NCBI GenBank assembly: GCA_949358305.1
Contig: OX442314.1
Location: 27,453,118 to 27,513,117, forward strand
Length of the DNA: 60,000 nt
Source: Strigamia acuminata
Taxonomy: Eukaryota > Arthropoda > Chilopoda > Geophilomorpha > Linotaeniidae
Direction of reading: 5' to 3'
How positions within the stretch are numbered: the stretch's first letter is position 1; every line of letters starts with the position of its first letter. Below, piece after piece: positions 29,401-41,400 of this stretch. Below the pieces are notes generated by a model, which had not been told where the DNA came from, ran no database searches, and was given only the letters and a program-made list of their open reading frames with translations. Position numbers and translations under genes: made by a program.

Positions 29401-32400
29401 CAATCACAATTTCTTTCTGCCATCGAAGGATAGAAACAACTAAAATCATTCCAGGTAAGCAAATAAATGAACTGGAAGACAATTTCATGTCTGAAAACTG
29501 TCAAATTAGTAAAACTACAGATTTTCATTTTCTTTTGCATATGGATTTGTTCTACCATTACATGCAAGAGATTTGTACTGTTCACATGGTATTTATAAGT
29601 ATAATTTATAAAATGTTTATTGTACCGCAAGTGCCTATTTCAAGAAGGAATTATAATTATAATTATGAGCTTGTAACTCATAATTATAAGGAACAATTGG
29701 CAACCGCAAACTCACTATTGACTCAACAGACATTTTTAAATATCGGACCAAACACTTACACTTTCAGCAAATTCCATGATGACCTTATCCATTACGGGTG
29801 TTTGAAATCTCCATATATCTTCCATCGATGATTTTTTCCCTCCGATAGTCTTATTCATTAAATCAATGAAGTGAATTTTACATTCTGGAATGCCTGTAGT
29901 TTTGGCATATTGGCTTCTGTAGTGTGTCATTAAGGGTCCATCCATACATGCAATGACGTTGGGCAAATATAATGTGTTATTTTCTTGAATATTTACTACA
30001 TATCTTGTCGGTTCGCTCAAATATAATGCGATTCTTTCTTTGCTCACATAAACCGCTAGTAAGCCGGAAATAAAAACAAGAATACGATACAAGGTGCGTT
30101 GAAGCTTGGGCGAAGTTTTCATTGTCTTTTTCTTCAAATTTTCCAATTTGATTTGATTAACAATTTTGGTTTTTATCTGAGCATGTAGTCGAACAGGTCT
30201 GATATAATTGCAGAAGAGGAGCAAACCAAAGTGTACAATTTCAATTATAGAGAGGAGTGACAATCCCAAGCAAAATCCTAGGTTGCCGCCCAAATCAATC
30301 ACCAAATTAGGGATTTTGTAAATGTAGATTTCTGTCATCCACACAGATGTTTCTTGTGACACTTTAAAATTAATACTTGTACGATTTATATCACTGGGTT
30401 CATCTTCAAAATCTAGCAGTTAAAGATAAATAATTTCATTATATTTATGCGTTAAAATGATATTGTTTGACGTAACTAGTATCGGTGTGCACTATTAGGA
30501 GATAAACTCTTGTTTGACAAGGTCTTAAGCAACCACATTCAATTGTTGCCAGCGTGGATGTTTCGGGTTTATACGAGTTTTTGTACACTTGATCCACGAT
30601 TGATTTGTTTGCTTCTAAACTGCAGTCTGGCAGATTTTTGTCAGCCATGTAAGGCAATCTATCAAGTAAGTTAACCATCTATTAGCATCCTAATGAATGA
30701 TCAATGTTTACGTTAAGTAAGTTTAAACCTGCACTTAGGATTGGCTTTGAGATTTTGCTTGGTCACACAGTTTTTATAACATTCGGTCTGCTTCTTCAGA
30801 CTGGGCTCACAGTAGGGGTTTCTTGAAGGCAAAAATTGATACTTGCAGGAAAGAAATACAGTTTTACTATTTTGGTTATACAAGTATGTGTTGATTTATA
30901 AATTAAATGTATTATAAAAGATTTATAAATCATATGTATTATAAAAGCATAGAGATAACTATTTATTCAATGCGATTCACAGTTGAATAAGCTGCAAGAA
31001 CTATACAAACAAGCAATTATAACTCACTTGACGCAAAATAAATTGAAATTCAGCTTCAATTCCCATCTGTATTGGCATAGTATATCTATACGGCATGACA
31101 CCATCCTTCATTGACATCTAGCATTAAATGGTGGTATGTATATTATTTGTCTTGTGTGCGGTAGCGGTATACCGCACCGCGGTAATTTTTTGGGACGCAA
31201 CACTGCGGTATTCAGCAAAATACCGCAAAACGGTATACCGCAATACCGCAAATACCGCAATACCGGATAATACTACAATACCGCAAATACCGCAATACCG
31301 GATAATACTACAATACCGCAAATACCACAAAAAGCTGCAACAAACTAAATGGCGCTTTAACCAATTGATCTGAAATTCTATCTAAACGCATAATGCCTTA
31401 TACCAAAACGGGTACATTTTACTTTTATCTTTCCAACGGTTAAAAATACCGGATAAGGCTACCGATAGGTGCAGGCTATTTTGTCTAATCAGTTTATTTG
31501 ACGCCATCTTTATGGCAACGACTATAGCAAGCTGATTTGACGAATCGATTTTGACAAAATAAACTGACCGTAATCATTGGTGCTTTACAGGTCCCATTTT
31601 TCTTAATGACGACATTAAATTTTCTGTTTAGAGCTAGTTTTAAATCTAGAAAAAATAGTTTAGTCAAAAATTATTTAAACAGACTAGATGATTATCGTAT
31701 ATTAATTTCACCTGTTATTGTTACAGTCAGTGTACGGCCTGCTACATAATCGTTGTATTTTAATGCAATTGTTTTACCCCGATTTGTATAATTGCCACTT
31801 TTTATCTTAGTGCCAAGTAACACAGTTTTGTCCTAAAAAAATTATTGGCAAATTATTGGAAACAATATTTATTAATATGACTTTTTTACGTATCCAAAAG
31901 AACATACTGTATAGTAAATATAATTTCTTTTTAAATTGCATAAAGGAATAAGGTTCCTTACCTGTCTGAATTTTATGTGCTGCAAATTTTCTGAAATGTT
32001 GGAATGTTCCCACAAGTGAGAATAATTTTCAACCTTGACTTGCTGTGAGATGATTCCTCTTACTGGGAGCCTGCAATCTCTCATTAACTCGCTTGCACCA
32101 TCAATTGTGTTCGGTTCTGGTATTTTGTCCCAGTACTTTGACATCAATGGAGTATCTAGGCCCATGAGCATAACTTCAGGGAATCTGTTTTCCTGTATTG
32201 GAACATATTCAATTTCAACTTTGAAAGGTCCAGTCATGTAGAAGCGAAATCTTTCCCAAGTTTGATAACTGAAGATGCCGAAACAAACGACTAAACCAAA
32301 CAACCAAATGAAACGAAGTATTCCAGTGTTCTCGAGAACTTGGTTTATAAATTGAAAACTATCTTTGTCCGTCAATGAAGTTATCATCTTTCGTTGCACG

Positions 32401-32456
32401 AATTGGCGAATACGATTACGGGTCCGGCGAATAAACAACGCTCTAGGAGCCGTCAT
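26453..32456 (-). CDS. tandem-fused double DEG/ENaC channel, copy 2
   Basis: Same twelve-exon plan as copy 1, about 831 codons. Checked exons: first 31962-32456 (495 nt), fusion exon 29760-30412 (653 nt), last 26453-26834 (382 nt). The rest lie near 31730-31835, 31570-31645, 31030-31120, 30730-30845, 30480-30660, 28950-29010, 28785-28870, 27165-27275 and 27000-27110. Module A: TM1 ILRFIWLFGLVVCFGIF, ECGCLRPC, TM2 LGGNLGFCLGLSLLSIIEIV. Linker, then module B: TM1 TLYRILVFISGLLAVYV, ECGCHPLCEEQVF, TM2 DIGNCFSLMLGFSILAI with GFS instead of GLS at the pore. The gene is stretched by four transposon insertions, all intronic, so coding capacity is kept. No stop or frameshift seen. Confidence 0.82.
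27709..27780 (+). repeat. tRNA-Ser-like segment in left arm
   Basis: Has an A-box-like TGGTCCAGTGGTTAAGGC and a B-box GGTTCAAATCC with the D-arm and anticodon-stem order of a serine tRNA (GACTAGGAATC). The variable arm and acceptor stem are degenerate, so it is a pseudo-tRNA with a possible internal RNA polymerase III promoter. Confidence 0.55.
27958..28027 (-). repeat. tRNA-Ser-like segment in right arm
   Basis: Inverted copy of the left-arm segment (B-box GGTTCAAATCC on the minus strand at about 27968-27978). The two face each other across the fold-back centre. Confidence 0.55.
28396..28714. mobile_element. hAT-like MITE
   Basis: Ends CAGCGGTCGACAAT and, complemented, CAGGGGTTGGGAAT. Flanked by eight-base near-duplicates GTCTACAG (28388-28395) and GCCTACAG (28715-28722). 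Interior is T-rich low-complexity DNA; a Phe-rich frame through it is not a gene. Confidence 0.7.
29171..29715. mobile_element. 545-bp mariner-like MITE
   Basis: Ends GTGAGTTTGCGGTTGCCAAT and exact complement, with TA on both sides. The TTGACTCA...CAACAG site seen uninterrupted in copies 1 and 4 is the empty site. The arms also contain TATAATTATGAGTT/AACTCATAATTATA. It sits in intron 7 of channel copy 2, close to the fusion exon. Confidence 0.75.
31145..31530. mobile_element. insert rich in GCGGTATACCGC with 35-bp tandem repeats
   Basis: Replaces intron 3 sequence of the sister copies. It opens with the palindrome-rich GCGGTAGCGGTATACCGCAC. It contains two and a half copies of a 35-bp unit (31243, 31278, 31313) made of ATACCGCAA/ATACCGGATAATACTACA. 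Probably a transposon or satellite-like insertion; no coding frame. Confidence 0.5.
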
Positions 32457-32770
32457 TTTTCTTCAAATCAACTTTTAAAGCTAAAACTACATAACAGTTT
32501 AACGTTGATGGTACTTAAATGATGAAAACTAATTATATTTTAAATTAACTTTCGTATTTGGAAGTAATTTTAAATTAATTTAATTTTTTTTTCAAACGAA
32601 CTGAAAATGATTATGGTTGTAAAACTCCAAAAGTTAATTTGTTTTGAACTTAATATTATCTAAGGCAATGACTCTTTTCAATTTGTCAACATTAATGAAG
32701 GAAACTAAAGTCATTAAAGTTTAATGAAATATTGATGTTTCAAAACTATAAGCTGAATTTATGATGGATG

Positions 32771-35353
32771 TTGTGACGGTTTATAGGTGCTATTTATTAA
32801 TAACACGGCTGAATTTTAAGTGTTTTCGGCAAAACCTGCATTTGTCAATGCTCCGAGTCGCCACTATATGGCGCGATTACAATTCAGCAGTAAATTTGAA
32901 TTACGAGTTAAAAAACTGGTAAATAAATATAAGAATATATTTATGAGAATGAAACGAAGCTTTACTAGTATTAATATAAATATATATTAATAATTAGTAT
33001 TAATAATAATTGACTTGAATCTCCAGTTCGGCAGAAAAAGGAGATTTGGCGATCAATCGATCAACCGATCGATCTGATTGGTGGATCCATTTCCGGTCCT
33101 AGGTATCCAGTTCCGGTTGTGGTGAGAATTAGCATAATGTTCCTCCGTATCCACTTCCGGTGATACGGGATTGGAGGGATTCGTGGAACCAATGTTCCAA
33201 TTGGATAACTGGATTAATCCTTAATCCAGTCAGGTTATATAAACCCGAACAACAGGCCATTCCGGGGCTCTGTTTGATTATTTCTGTTTGGTATTATTAC
33301 TTAAGAAATATGATTCGTTGTCCATGAAAACCATTTGGTTCTTTGTTGATTTATTCGCAAAGAACCGCGGCATGATTCTACCGAATCATGCAACCCCCGG
33401 CAACTGAAGCCGACGTATTGGATAATTATGTAGCATAACTGTTTCAATCTACGGTCTTGCCGAGGAGAACCTGCTTTCTATGCAACTCAGTATCCTCCGG
33501 GCAGGTCCAAGTGGTCATTTTCGGTATGAACACATTTCGTAACCGTGAGTAAGCACCGGGACTGTTGAGAATTGGTTCCTTCACCTGATGGTGCCAAAGC
33601 AGTCTGTTTTACAGTAACCACGAGTAGCACCAAGTGTTTGGCAAGCTGATTCTCATGGTATTCGGTGCCAAAAGTAGTCGGTTTGTTACTAGTACCGCGA
33701 AGGACTAAACTGCTGTGCGGAGCCGCGAGCTATCGACTCCTGTGAAGTGGTGCCGTCAATCGCCAGACGAACGACCGCGCTGCGATGCAGGGGACGCTTG
33801 ATACCGTTCTGCATGGCAAGGCGTATTCTATCGATGGCAACTGTGTGATTGCGACGGGAAGCTTAATATATTTATCTTTTCCATTTATATAGCAAAAGCT
33901 AACTTGAAGACAAGTTGGCTACTCAAGTCAGAAGACTTGATTACAATACATTTGACACCAATGTAAAACAATAAGTTGACAACAGCTTATTGCGCGAAAT
34001 ATCTAATAGGAAATCACAACGATACGAATTAAATATAATTCGTATATCGGACTATGGGTAAGTAAATGAAATGCATTTACTTACACCAATATCCAACCTA
34101 AGTTGTGGTGGTGCACATGAGTCAACCGCACCTCTCAGATCTCTCGATTCATCGACGTGCGATGATTTACACAAGCGAACCAGGGAACCAGCGAAGCTGT
34201 ATCAGAATCCAGGACACAGCCAGCCGGTTTAGATGACATCTGTAACCAGGTCGAGCGATGGGGAAACCGCTTCCATATTCCAGACACGTAATGATATTAT
34301 TTTAGGGCCAATTGGCCAACTCATTGTATAGTTTAAATAGTCAGTTAACTTGCCAAATGTCGGCATTAGTCTTATGTATAATTTAGCCTCGATTCCATTG
34401 TTTGCCAACAATAAACTGTCATGTATCGATAACCATTCTTGTCTTGTATTTATCTCTCGTTATATTCACTGTTTATTTATGCGATCTATTCCCGGTACCA
34501 TTGTCAAATGGGAGTTGTGGTCGTCACCGTCACACGTGGAGGTCCCACCGAGATAGGTTGCAATTAATCCGATTGAATTGTAAAAGTGAATTTCCTGAGA
34601 TAAATAAAAAGACAAAAAACTTTAAATAAGTTTTACAAGTTACAAGTTTTAAAAGGTACATTTTATTTTCTCGAGGAAAATGAATAATTCAATTCTGAAC
34701 GAAAGAATTGCAACCAGATTTCTAAATCTATCACATGATAATTGAGATAGGTTTATTCGAAGTGTTAAAGATTAAAATTCGGAGAATTCGATGAATATAA
34801 ATACAGAATAGTATATTTTGATATTTGCTTTATTTTCGTGAAAAAGTAAAAGTAAGAACAACTTTAGACATGTTTAACGAATCACAAGAAAAGAAAATCT
34901 TGCAAAAAAATTGGAATTTTGAAGTAAATCCAGTATTAAGGAGAAGTTACAATAATTGGAAACAATTGACAAAAATTGAAAGTGAATTTATTTTATTCTC
35001 GTGAAAAATACAATTTTGGGAATATTTACGAATATCTCTCGAAGGAATTTTATTTTATCGGTAAAACTAAAATGTCGAAGGGAACGGACTTAGTAGAAAA
35101 CAACTAACAAAAATATTACGTCTGTTATACTATTGGTTGATAGCAAATCGGCCAATCAGGAGCTAGGAGATCTAGGGATCCCCAGCCCCCTGCTATTAAA
35201 GAAGAGCCAGATCAGACAGTGATCATTCGCTTCCAGACCAGACCAGCAGACGTGTTCCAGTAACCATCCTGACCGCGCCATCCGATTCTAGTTACGATTC
35301 GAAGTTTTCCACCGCAAATTAGTAAACGACTGATTCAATTATATTTATATATA
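32771..35353 (+). mobile_element. insertion, probable LTR/leader of a truncated retrotransposon
   Basis: Unit sequence stops at TGATGGATGTT (32770) and does not resume. The new sequence begins TGTGACGGTTTATAGG, a plausible LTR start. Two promoter-like places occur: GGTTATATAAACCCG near 33233 and CTATTAAAGAAGAGCCAGATCAG near 35193, the latter about 160 bases before the ATG of the gag-like frame. I could not find a matching second LTR or a firm LTR end. Confidence 0.4.
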
Positions 35354-36472
35354 ATGGATCCGAACAATCTTCCTAACGAAGAGAAAGCCGCAAAAGAAGT
35401 ATCTAGCTTGAATTCAAGTTATGTAAAACTTTGTGATCAAACGGAAATGATTCCCAATGATTTCACACTGTTTTGTATTCATAATGAACTGGATAAAACC
35501 CAGTTCAAAAACATAATCGAAGCTTCCGACTTTGTGACAAAGCGGGCGCTACGTAACGTGCGTATTAATCCAACTCCTGAACCACGCGTAGAACTTTCAA
35601 AAGAAAGCTTGGCGAACCATAATTCTAAATTGGACCCGATACCTTCGCCAAAAGATCTACCCGAAGAAACCAGATTACGATCAAAGACTCCACAACGAAA
35701 ATTGGGAGATCAAGCGAGAATTAAAACCTCGTCAATTCGAAATCAAGACATTCGAGAACTATTTCGAACATCAAGCAAAGGATCACTTGATCAATCAAGC
35801 TTAGAAAGTGGATCTCCTCCTTCCCGCCACGACAGTTGCAACCATTCTCCTAATATCCCAAAGACGGGAGGATCTAATTTTTCGTCTTTTCAACCAGACA
35901 ACGTTAAAAAGACTTCAAATCCACATATTTATACAGAGAATGGAAATAGACATTTTGCCAAACAAACCCCTAAAGGGCGAGGAGGCAAATCGGTGATTCG
36001 ACGGAGAAAATCTCCACTTCCATCACCTGTCTTAACTCAAACTCGACAAGAACAATTGAGATTAGACGAAGTAGAAAAAGAGCGACTTCGGCAAGAAGCA
36101 ATTAATCAAAAGAAGATTAACGACGAAAAGATTTGTCAAGATAAGCTCAGCGAAGAAACTACTAAACAAAACGAAATTCGCAAGAAAGCAGCGGAAGATG
36201 AAGAGATCCGACAAGCTGCTATCAGCCGAGATAAGATCCCCCAATATCAAGAACCAGCTTTAGATCTAAACAAGTTCATGGATGAACTCAAAAGACAACA
36301 GGATGAGCTCAACAGACAACGAGAAGAACTCGAAGAAAAATCGAAGGATTTATTCAACGCCGAAACCAACCAACGAGCAAGAGAAGAACTCTTAAACTCT
36401 CGTCTTAGTCTCGCCTCATCCACTCATGTTAATCATTTTGATGCTTCAAATCGCCGCCAGATTGTTTCGTGA
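35354..36472 (+). CDS. gag-like coiled-coil protein, truncated
   Basis: 372 codons starting MDPNNLPNEEKAAKEVSS. The middle part is Ser/Pro/Arg-rich. The C-terminal third (about 230-350) is a charged coiled coil (KRQQDELNRQREELEEKSKD). That coiled coil resembles the one in the Gypsy-like Gag at 22061-24673 (KKQSDELERQRMEFDARKKH), so I read it as the N-terminal part of a related gag. There is no capsid domain, zinc knuckle, protease or RT. The frame runs out where a LINE-like 3' end begins, consistent with truncation or replacement. Confidence 0.5.
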   Translation: MDPNNLPNEEKAAKEVSSLNSSYVKLCDQTEMIPNDFTLFCIHNELDKTQFKNIIEASDFVTKRALRNVRINPTPEPRVELSKESLANHNSKLDPIPSPKDLPEETRLRSKTPQRKLGDQARIKTSSIRNQDIRELFRTSSKGSLDQSSLESGSPPSRHDSCNHSPNIPKTGGSNFSSFQPDNVKKTSNPHIYTENGNRHFAKQTPKGRGGKSVIRRRKSPLPSPVLTQTRQEQLRLDEVEKERLRQEAINQKKINDEKICQDKLSEETTKQNEIRKKAAEDEEIRQAAISRDKIPQYQEPALDLNKFMDELKRQQDELNRQREELEEKSKDLFNAETNQRAREELLNSRLSLASSTHVNHFDASNRRQIVS

Positions 36473-37010
36473 TTCTGATTGCCGTGATCGTGCCAAAAAA
36501 ACTTTCATAAAAGTACTTTTTCTAAATAATATTAAAAAATATATATATATGGGCAGATAGGAATTTTTGTTTTAACCAGGTTTAGCCTGGTTTCAGAATT
36601 TTTAAGTCTTATTTTAATGCCGAAAACATCAAAATTCGCATCGGACGAACATTTTGGCATCCATTAAAGGACACGTGTTCCGCCAGGTGGCGCTGCAGTT
36701 TGAAAAGTTACATTACAGGTCACGTGACTGGACGTTGAACCACACATTTCCGGAAGCAGTATGTAATAGACGGCTAAAAGTGTACTAAAACCAATTTTTT
36801 AATTCAACCGGAGGTCGGAGAAATACGAAAATACCTTAAAAACCCAATACAGGTATGCTGAGTTCATTGCCGTTGCCCGTTTGGCTTTACCTGCTATAGT
36901 TTTTGAGATGTGGATGCAGACAGACGGACAGAACCGTTTCATTAGACTTTCTAAACATCAGGTTTAGAAGTCTAATAAAAGCCTTTAATAAAGCCTTTAA
37001 AAATGGTTTG
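36430..37010 (+). mobile_element. LINE-like 3' end, copy 1
   Basis: Shares blocks with 38930-39480 in the opposite orientation: GATTGTTTCGTGATT, GGGCAGATAGGAATTTT, GGCATCCATTAAAGGACA, CGCCAGGTGG. It ends in loose repeats of TAATAAAGCCTTTAA, like the short tail repeats at 3' ends of some non-LTR retrotransposons. No transposase or RT frame here. Confidence 0.5.
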
Positions 37011-37063
37011 TATTTAGAGTTAATGAATTCAAAATTGGTCAATTAATTTCCTTTTTAAATATT

Positions 37064-37885
37064 CAGTTATAACATGTCATCAGAAGTGGAATTTCTCAAT
37101 TTGCCGGTTAGAAGTTTAGCGGATAAAAGTTGCCTGGTGGGTGTGTGGACAACAAACAATAGTTATTTGATTAATTATGTGAAATCGCAAATGTTTCCTC
37201 ATTGGGGCGTGGAATACATCACAGATTGGCACTCGGTTAAAGTATTTTTAACGAGAATTTGTAATTTTGAATTAATATTCACAGATGTTTATTGGTTTTT
37301 AGGCAGTGCTGGACTGGCCCGGCGGGCTACCGGGAGTTTCCCGGTGGCCCGTGGCCGCTGTGGCCCGTCGCAGCCGGCTGTAGCCTGTCCCGACTTCATT
37401 AATTGTGGCCCGGACACCCAGATTTCCCGGCCATAAATTTGTTCCCAGTCCAGCCCTGTTTTTAGGTGACGCGTTATGGAGAGTTTGCTGAAACAAAGAA
37501 ACCGTACGAAAACTTAATTCTCGTCGAGTAGTGGGCTCGACAGTAAATATACCGAAGGATTTTATTTTTGTCAGCGTTCCTGGTTGTTTTCATTCGCACA
37601 AACCACTGATCAAGGGCGAGAAAGTGATTAAAGTGCTTATTGTAGGATATATATTAGAATATTTAATTTTTCATTTTATTGAAGGATTTTGTTCTGGCAA
37701 AGGCGAAATATTTGGAGATATTCAATGGTTCGCTTTGTTCAGGCTGGACCAGCTTCGGCGATGAGGTAAACAAACAATGTGCTCTGTGCAGTTTTTTTAG
37801 TTTAATTGAATTCTGTTATAACAAAACAATTCATTTCTAGGTACTAAAATTTCAAAAAATTGATCTATACGTCAAGAAATGATAA
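37064..37885 (+). pseudogene. METTL4-like: METTL4-like 3' fragment, longest copy
   Basis: Best preserved piece. First segment reads MSSEVEFLNLPVRSLADKS, then WTTNNSYLINYVKSQMF and FPHWGVEYITDWH. After an intron enlarged by a hAT MITE comes a segment with KKPYENLIL, INIPKD-type sequence and SVPGCFHSHKPLIKGEK, though the VPLDN portion is shortened here. A ~43-base intron follows, then YLEIFNGSLCSGWTSFGDE, another intron, VLKF and YVKK stop. These match the C-terminal half of METTL4 (MT-A70 family, DNA/snRNA N6-adenine methyltransferase). The upstream exon with the catalytic DPPW is replaced by LINE-like DNA. Small deletions (GGAGAGTTTGCTGAAACAAAG; CTCGTCGAGTAGTGGG) break the frame. Confidence 0.75.
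37304..37458. mobile_element. 155-bp hAT MITE exactly at a splice acceptor
   Basis: Ends CAGTGCTGGACTGG and complement CAGGGCTGGACTGG. Eight-base target duplication TTTTTAGG on both sides (37296-37303, 37459-37466). The duplicated octamer contains the 3' splice site (TTTTTAG|G) of the METTL4-like intron. GC-rich interior. Confidence 0.85.
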
Positions 37886-38474
37886 TTCATCAATTTCGAA
37901 TGGAGTAATGAGCGCAAACAGTGAGCACAATACGAATTTATTTTTTTCGAAATACAAATTTGTTGACTACAATATTCGGTCCTGTCTTTCCCCCTGTAGG
38001 CTATGGCTGTTGGGAGGGACAGGATTACTTAGGTAATATCAATAAATTATTACGGAGTATATTATTATTAATACAAGGGAGCCATGTTAGTTGCAAAACG
38101 TGTTAAAAGTGGAAAAAATTCCACAGATTCATTAGTATGCGCAAATAACTTTGCAGCAAGTGATAAAACATGACTCAATTGGTAGTTTGTGCATTACATA
38201 ACTGATTGCACATTCACTCGGCATGCAATTACGGCAAAACTGAATAATAATGTCCAAAAAGCAATAACAAAGACAAGTGTACTCTCTGTGGTGCGGACAT
38301 AAGCTTAGGACAGGCGTGTGAAAGTTGTCAGGTCCAGCAGTGATGCATCTACATCATGTGAGGCTCCGAGGCCCAGTGTAACTTTGAGGCTTCACATGCG
38401 AATTTCCGGTCGGACAGTCTTTTTAGCAGCCTTTTTTCGTGCCCTAATTATATACAACTTCACACAGATGGTGA
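37886..38474. other. intergenic, shared unit 3' flank
   Basis: Conserved DNA between the METTL4 piece and the channel 3' end, with a ~65-base extra stretch near 37980-38045 (CCTGTCTTTCCCCCTGTAGG) absent from sisters. The 71-codon block is broken here; another frame shows CTLCGADISLGQACESC. No intact gene. Confidence 0.45.
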
Positions 38475-41400
38475 CTATTTTTTCTTTACTTTTAGTAACT
38501 TCGAAACCAGCTTTTGCAAGAGTTGTGGAATTGCAAGAATAGAAAAGCCAAGCATCAGTGAAAAACAATTTCCAATGTCACAACACAGTGCAACTCCAGT
38601 GTAGGATAATACTTGCTTAAACTCTTCAATTATGTTATTCATTGGAATTATTGAAAGGACTTTGAATGGCCATGCTGCTGTGTGTTGAAAGTAAACATAT
38701 GTGTCAAACACTGGTTCTTCACAAAGTGGATGACAACCACACTCTTTCATTACATTAGTAGTTAAAGATCTGTTCATGAACAATGCCAATGAAGTTTTAG
38801 CGTCTTCAATATTGGTACAATCATTCTTTTTGAGGTTGACCAAAAATGGTAACCTAAAAATATTTGAATAACATATATTATAAACTACATCGTAGAACGT
38901 TTAGTACAAAGTTCGCGAGTGTCTTTTTAAAAGCTTTTATTAAAGGCTTTTATTAAAGGCTTTTATTTAACTTGACTTGAATGTTTGTGTGTGGGGTTCA
39001 ACCTTGGACTAATGAGTCCAAGGTTCAACTTCCGGTTTGTGTAATGTCCACAAACAATGAATTAAAAAATTAATCGTAAGATTGGGAAGTAGACTTTTCC
39101 GGTGCAGTTTTTGATCTACTTTTCAATTATAACAATAAAATTAATATTAAAAGTAGTTAAAGGGAGAAAATGTTAAATTACGGCGAAATGTAATGGAAAA
39201 CAGTGTCACCTGGCGGAACCTATGTCCTTTAATGGATGCCAAAATGTTCGCCCGATACGAATTTTGATGATTTCGGCACAAAAAAAGAATTTATAAATTC
39301 TAAAACTAAGCTACCGTAAATCTGGTTAAAATGAAAATTCCTATTTGCCCATATATTTTGTTTTTTAATATTGTTAAGAAAAAGTACTTTTTTGAAATTT
39401 TTGTTTCAATCACGAAACAATCTGCGGTAGTAGCGCACTCTGGTGGCGATTTGAAGCCCCAAAATGACGTCACCCATTCGTGATTTATGCGGCGTATACG
39501 TTTTTGATTGACGCCAACTCTGTCACCGATAGGCCTCTTTCTCTTAGTACCGCTCTTGCATCGTTTTGGCTTGCACCCTCTCATAGTTTCCAGCATATCT
39601 ACCGCCAACGCCTCAATACGCTCGCGTAACTCTTCCGACGGACACCGACCCAGATCCGCGAAGAGAACCTTAACCCTCTCGCAGACGGAAGGTGCACCGA
39701 AGAATAGCATAAAAGCCTTTTTCCAAAAACGTACCATAGTTCTTTTGTTTTACTTGTTTTGGTTTTTTTTATTTTGCTGAACAAAGAAAAACCGAACAAA
39801 TAATACGTATGACAAATTTCTGCATAAATATTAAAAGAAAAAATACTCACTTGCACTGAATTTCATTATAAATCTTTTTTTCGTAGCAATCTTCTTGGCA
39901 TCTTGTGTGTTTGTCTCGGCCAAGGCAAGGTTGAGATTGTAAATTCAATCGGATGGTCTAAAATAAAACAATTGGTTAAGCAGTTTTGTTTAGATTTGTC
40001 TGCAAACATACTTTAAACATTTTGAATGTGAGAATGGTAAACGTGTTTGCTTTAATACTTCTTCTACTTCCTAGAATTGAGGGAATTGATGGAATTGTTG
40101 CTTCGCTTTGTTGAAAGTACACCTGCAGAAAGAAAATTATATTTTATCACTGTATTAAAGATCAGTTTGATTCTGATGAAATAGCCTTGCAGTTAACTAA
40201 AATACAAGATGGTGCAGGTATATTTTATCTTCGTGCATACTGCTAACTTGTAAGGTCTATAGTAAATTTCTTACAGCATTAATTAGTTAATTATGACTAG
40301 ATCTTGGATAAATGCATAAATGCATAGAATATATTTATATTGAATAAAAAGCCGAAATTGGCTTAAATTGCATATTTTGCGAAAATCGGTAAATAAATGC
40401 AAACCGGTAAATTGCCTTTTTTCCAGGAAAAAACGGCGATTTGTGTCTTTTTTTAATGATATGTAACATGTACGTATCAATTTTTGCCTTTTTTTTAAAG
40501 ACGTGTATCGTGTACATATGCTTTATATTCGGAAAACTGAGGACTTCGCCAATAACAGACACCAAGGGAATCACTAAATGAGTGTCTAGAAAATATTTTC
40601 AGAAATAAACAAAAAAAAAATTAAAAAAAAGAAAGAAATGAATTGTAATTACTAATTATAATTCATTTACATCAAGAACACTTGGAAATAGCATTACTTC
40701 AGAGCTTTGAACTAGAAGGAGCTCTCGAGTGAACTTTGAACTAGAATGAGCTCTCAGTTCAAAGTTCAAAGTTCACTCAAATAAATTTTTTTATTTTGCA
40801 TAAAATGGAATTTTTGGTGCATATAAAACGAAATTTATTTTTCATAAATATCTGGGGTCTAAATGACGGAGTTTGTGTAGTTAGCTAAGCTCCTATTTGC
40901 CAAGTGCAATGTGCTTATTTTAGTGCTGTGTAAGATCAACAGTTGGTGAGAAATAGGAATTTATTCATTACTTCGTACTCATCTGGCTTACAGATTTGAC
41001 GACTGTTTGGTCGAAAACTAAAAAATATTGCTGTAGCAACACCTGCATATGTTAGTGGACCTAAGAAAACAATGTTGTTTTAGTAGTCCTATAATGTTTG
41101 CACACATTTCTAATTACGCATTTGAGATTGATAGCATGTTCCTGTGTGCATTGGTATTTTGGTCCAAGATACATTCGATCTGAATCCTGTGTTCTGATAA
41201 GAAAATACCTTTTACCAGTGAATTCAGTTACCTTAAATTTGGGAGAATTTAAGTAAAGGCACGAGTTTCATCTAGCACTCACATTTTATCTAATAAGTTA
41301 CATTTACCAAATGCCTTTTGAATCAATGGCTTTGTTTACACAATGCTTATCGACCCATTGACCCAACAGAATACAGAAAATTTTAATTATCGGATCAAAC

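Noticed and set aside
37532-37764. 77-codon frame ending ALFRLDQLRR
   Set aside because: Wrong frame after a short intron; splicing the ~43-base intron gives the METTL4-type SGWTSFGDE frame instead.
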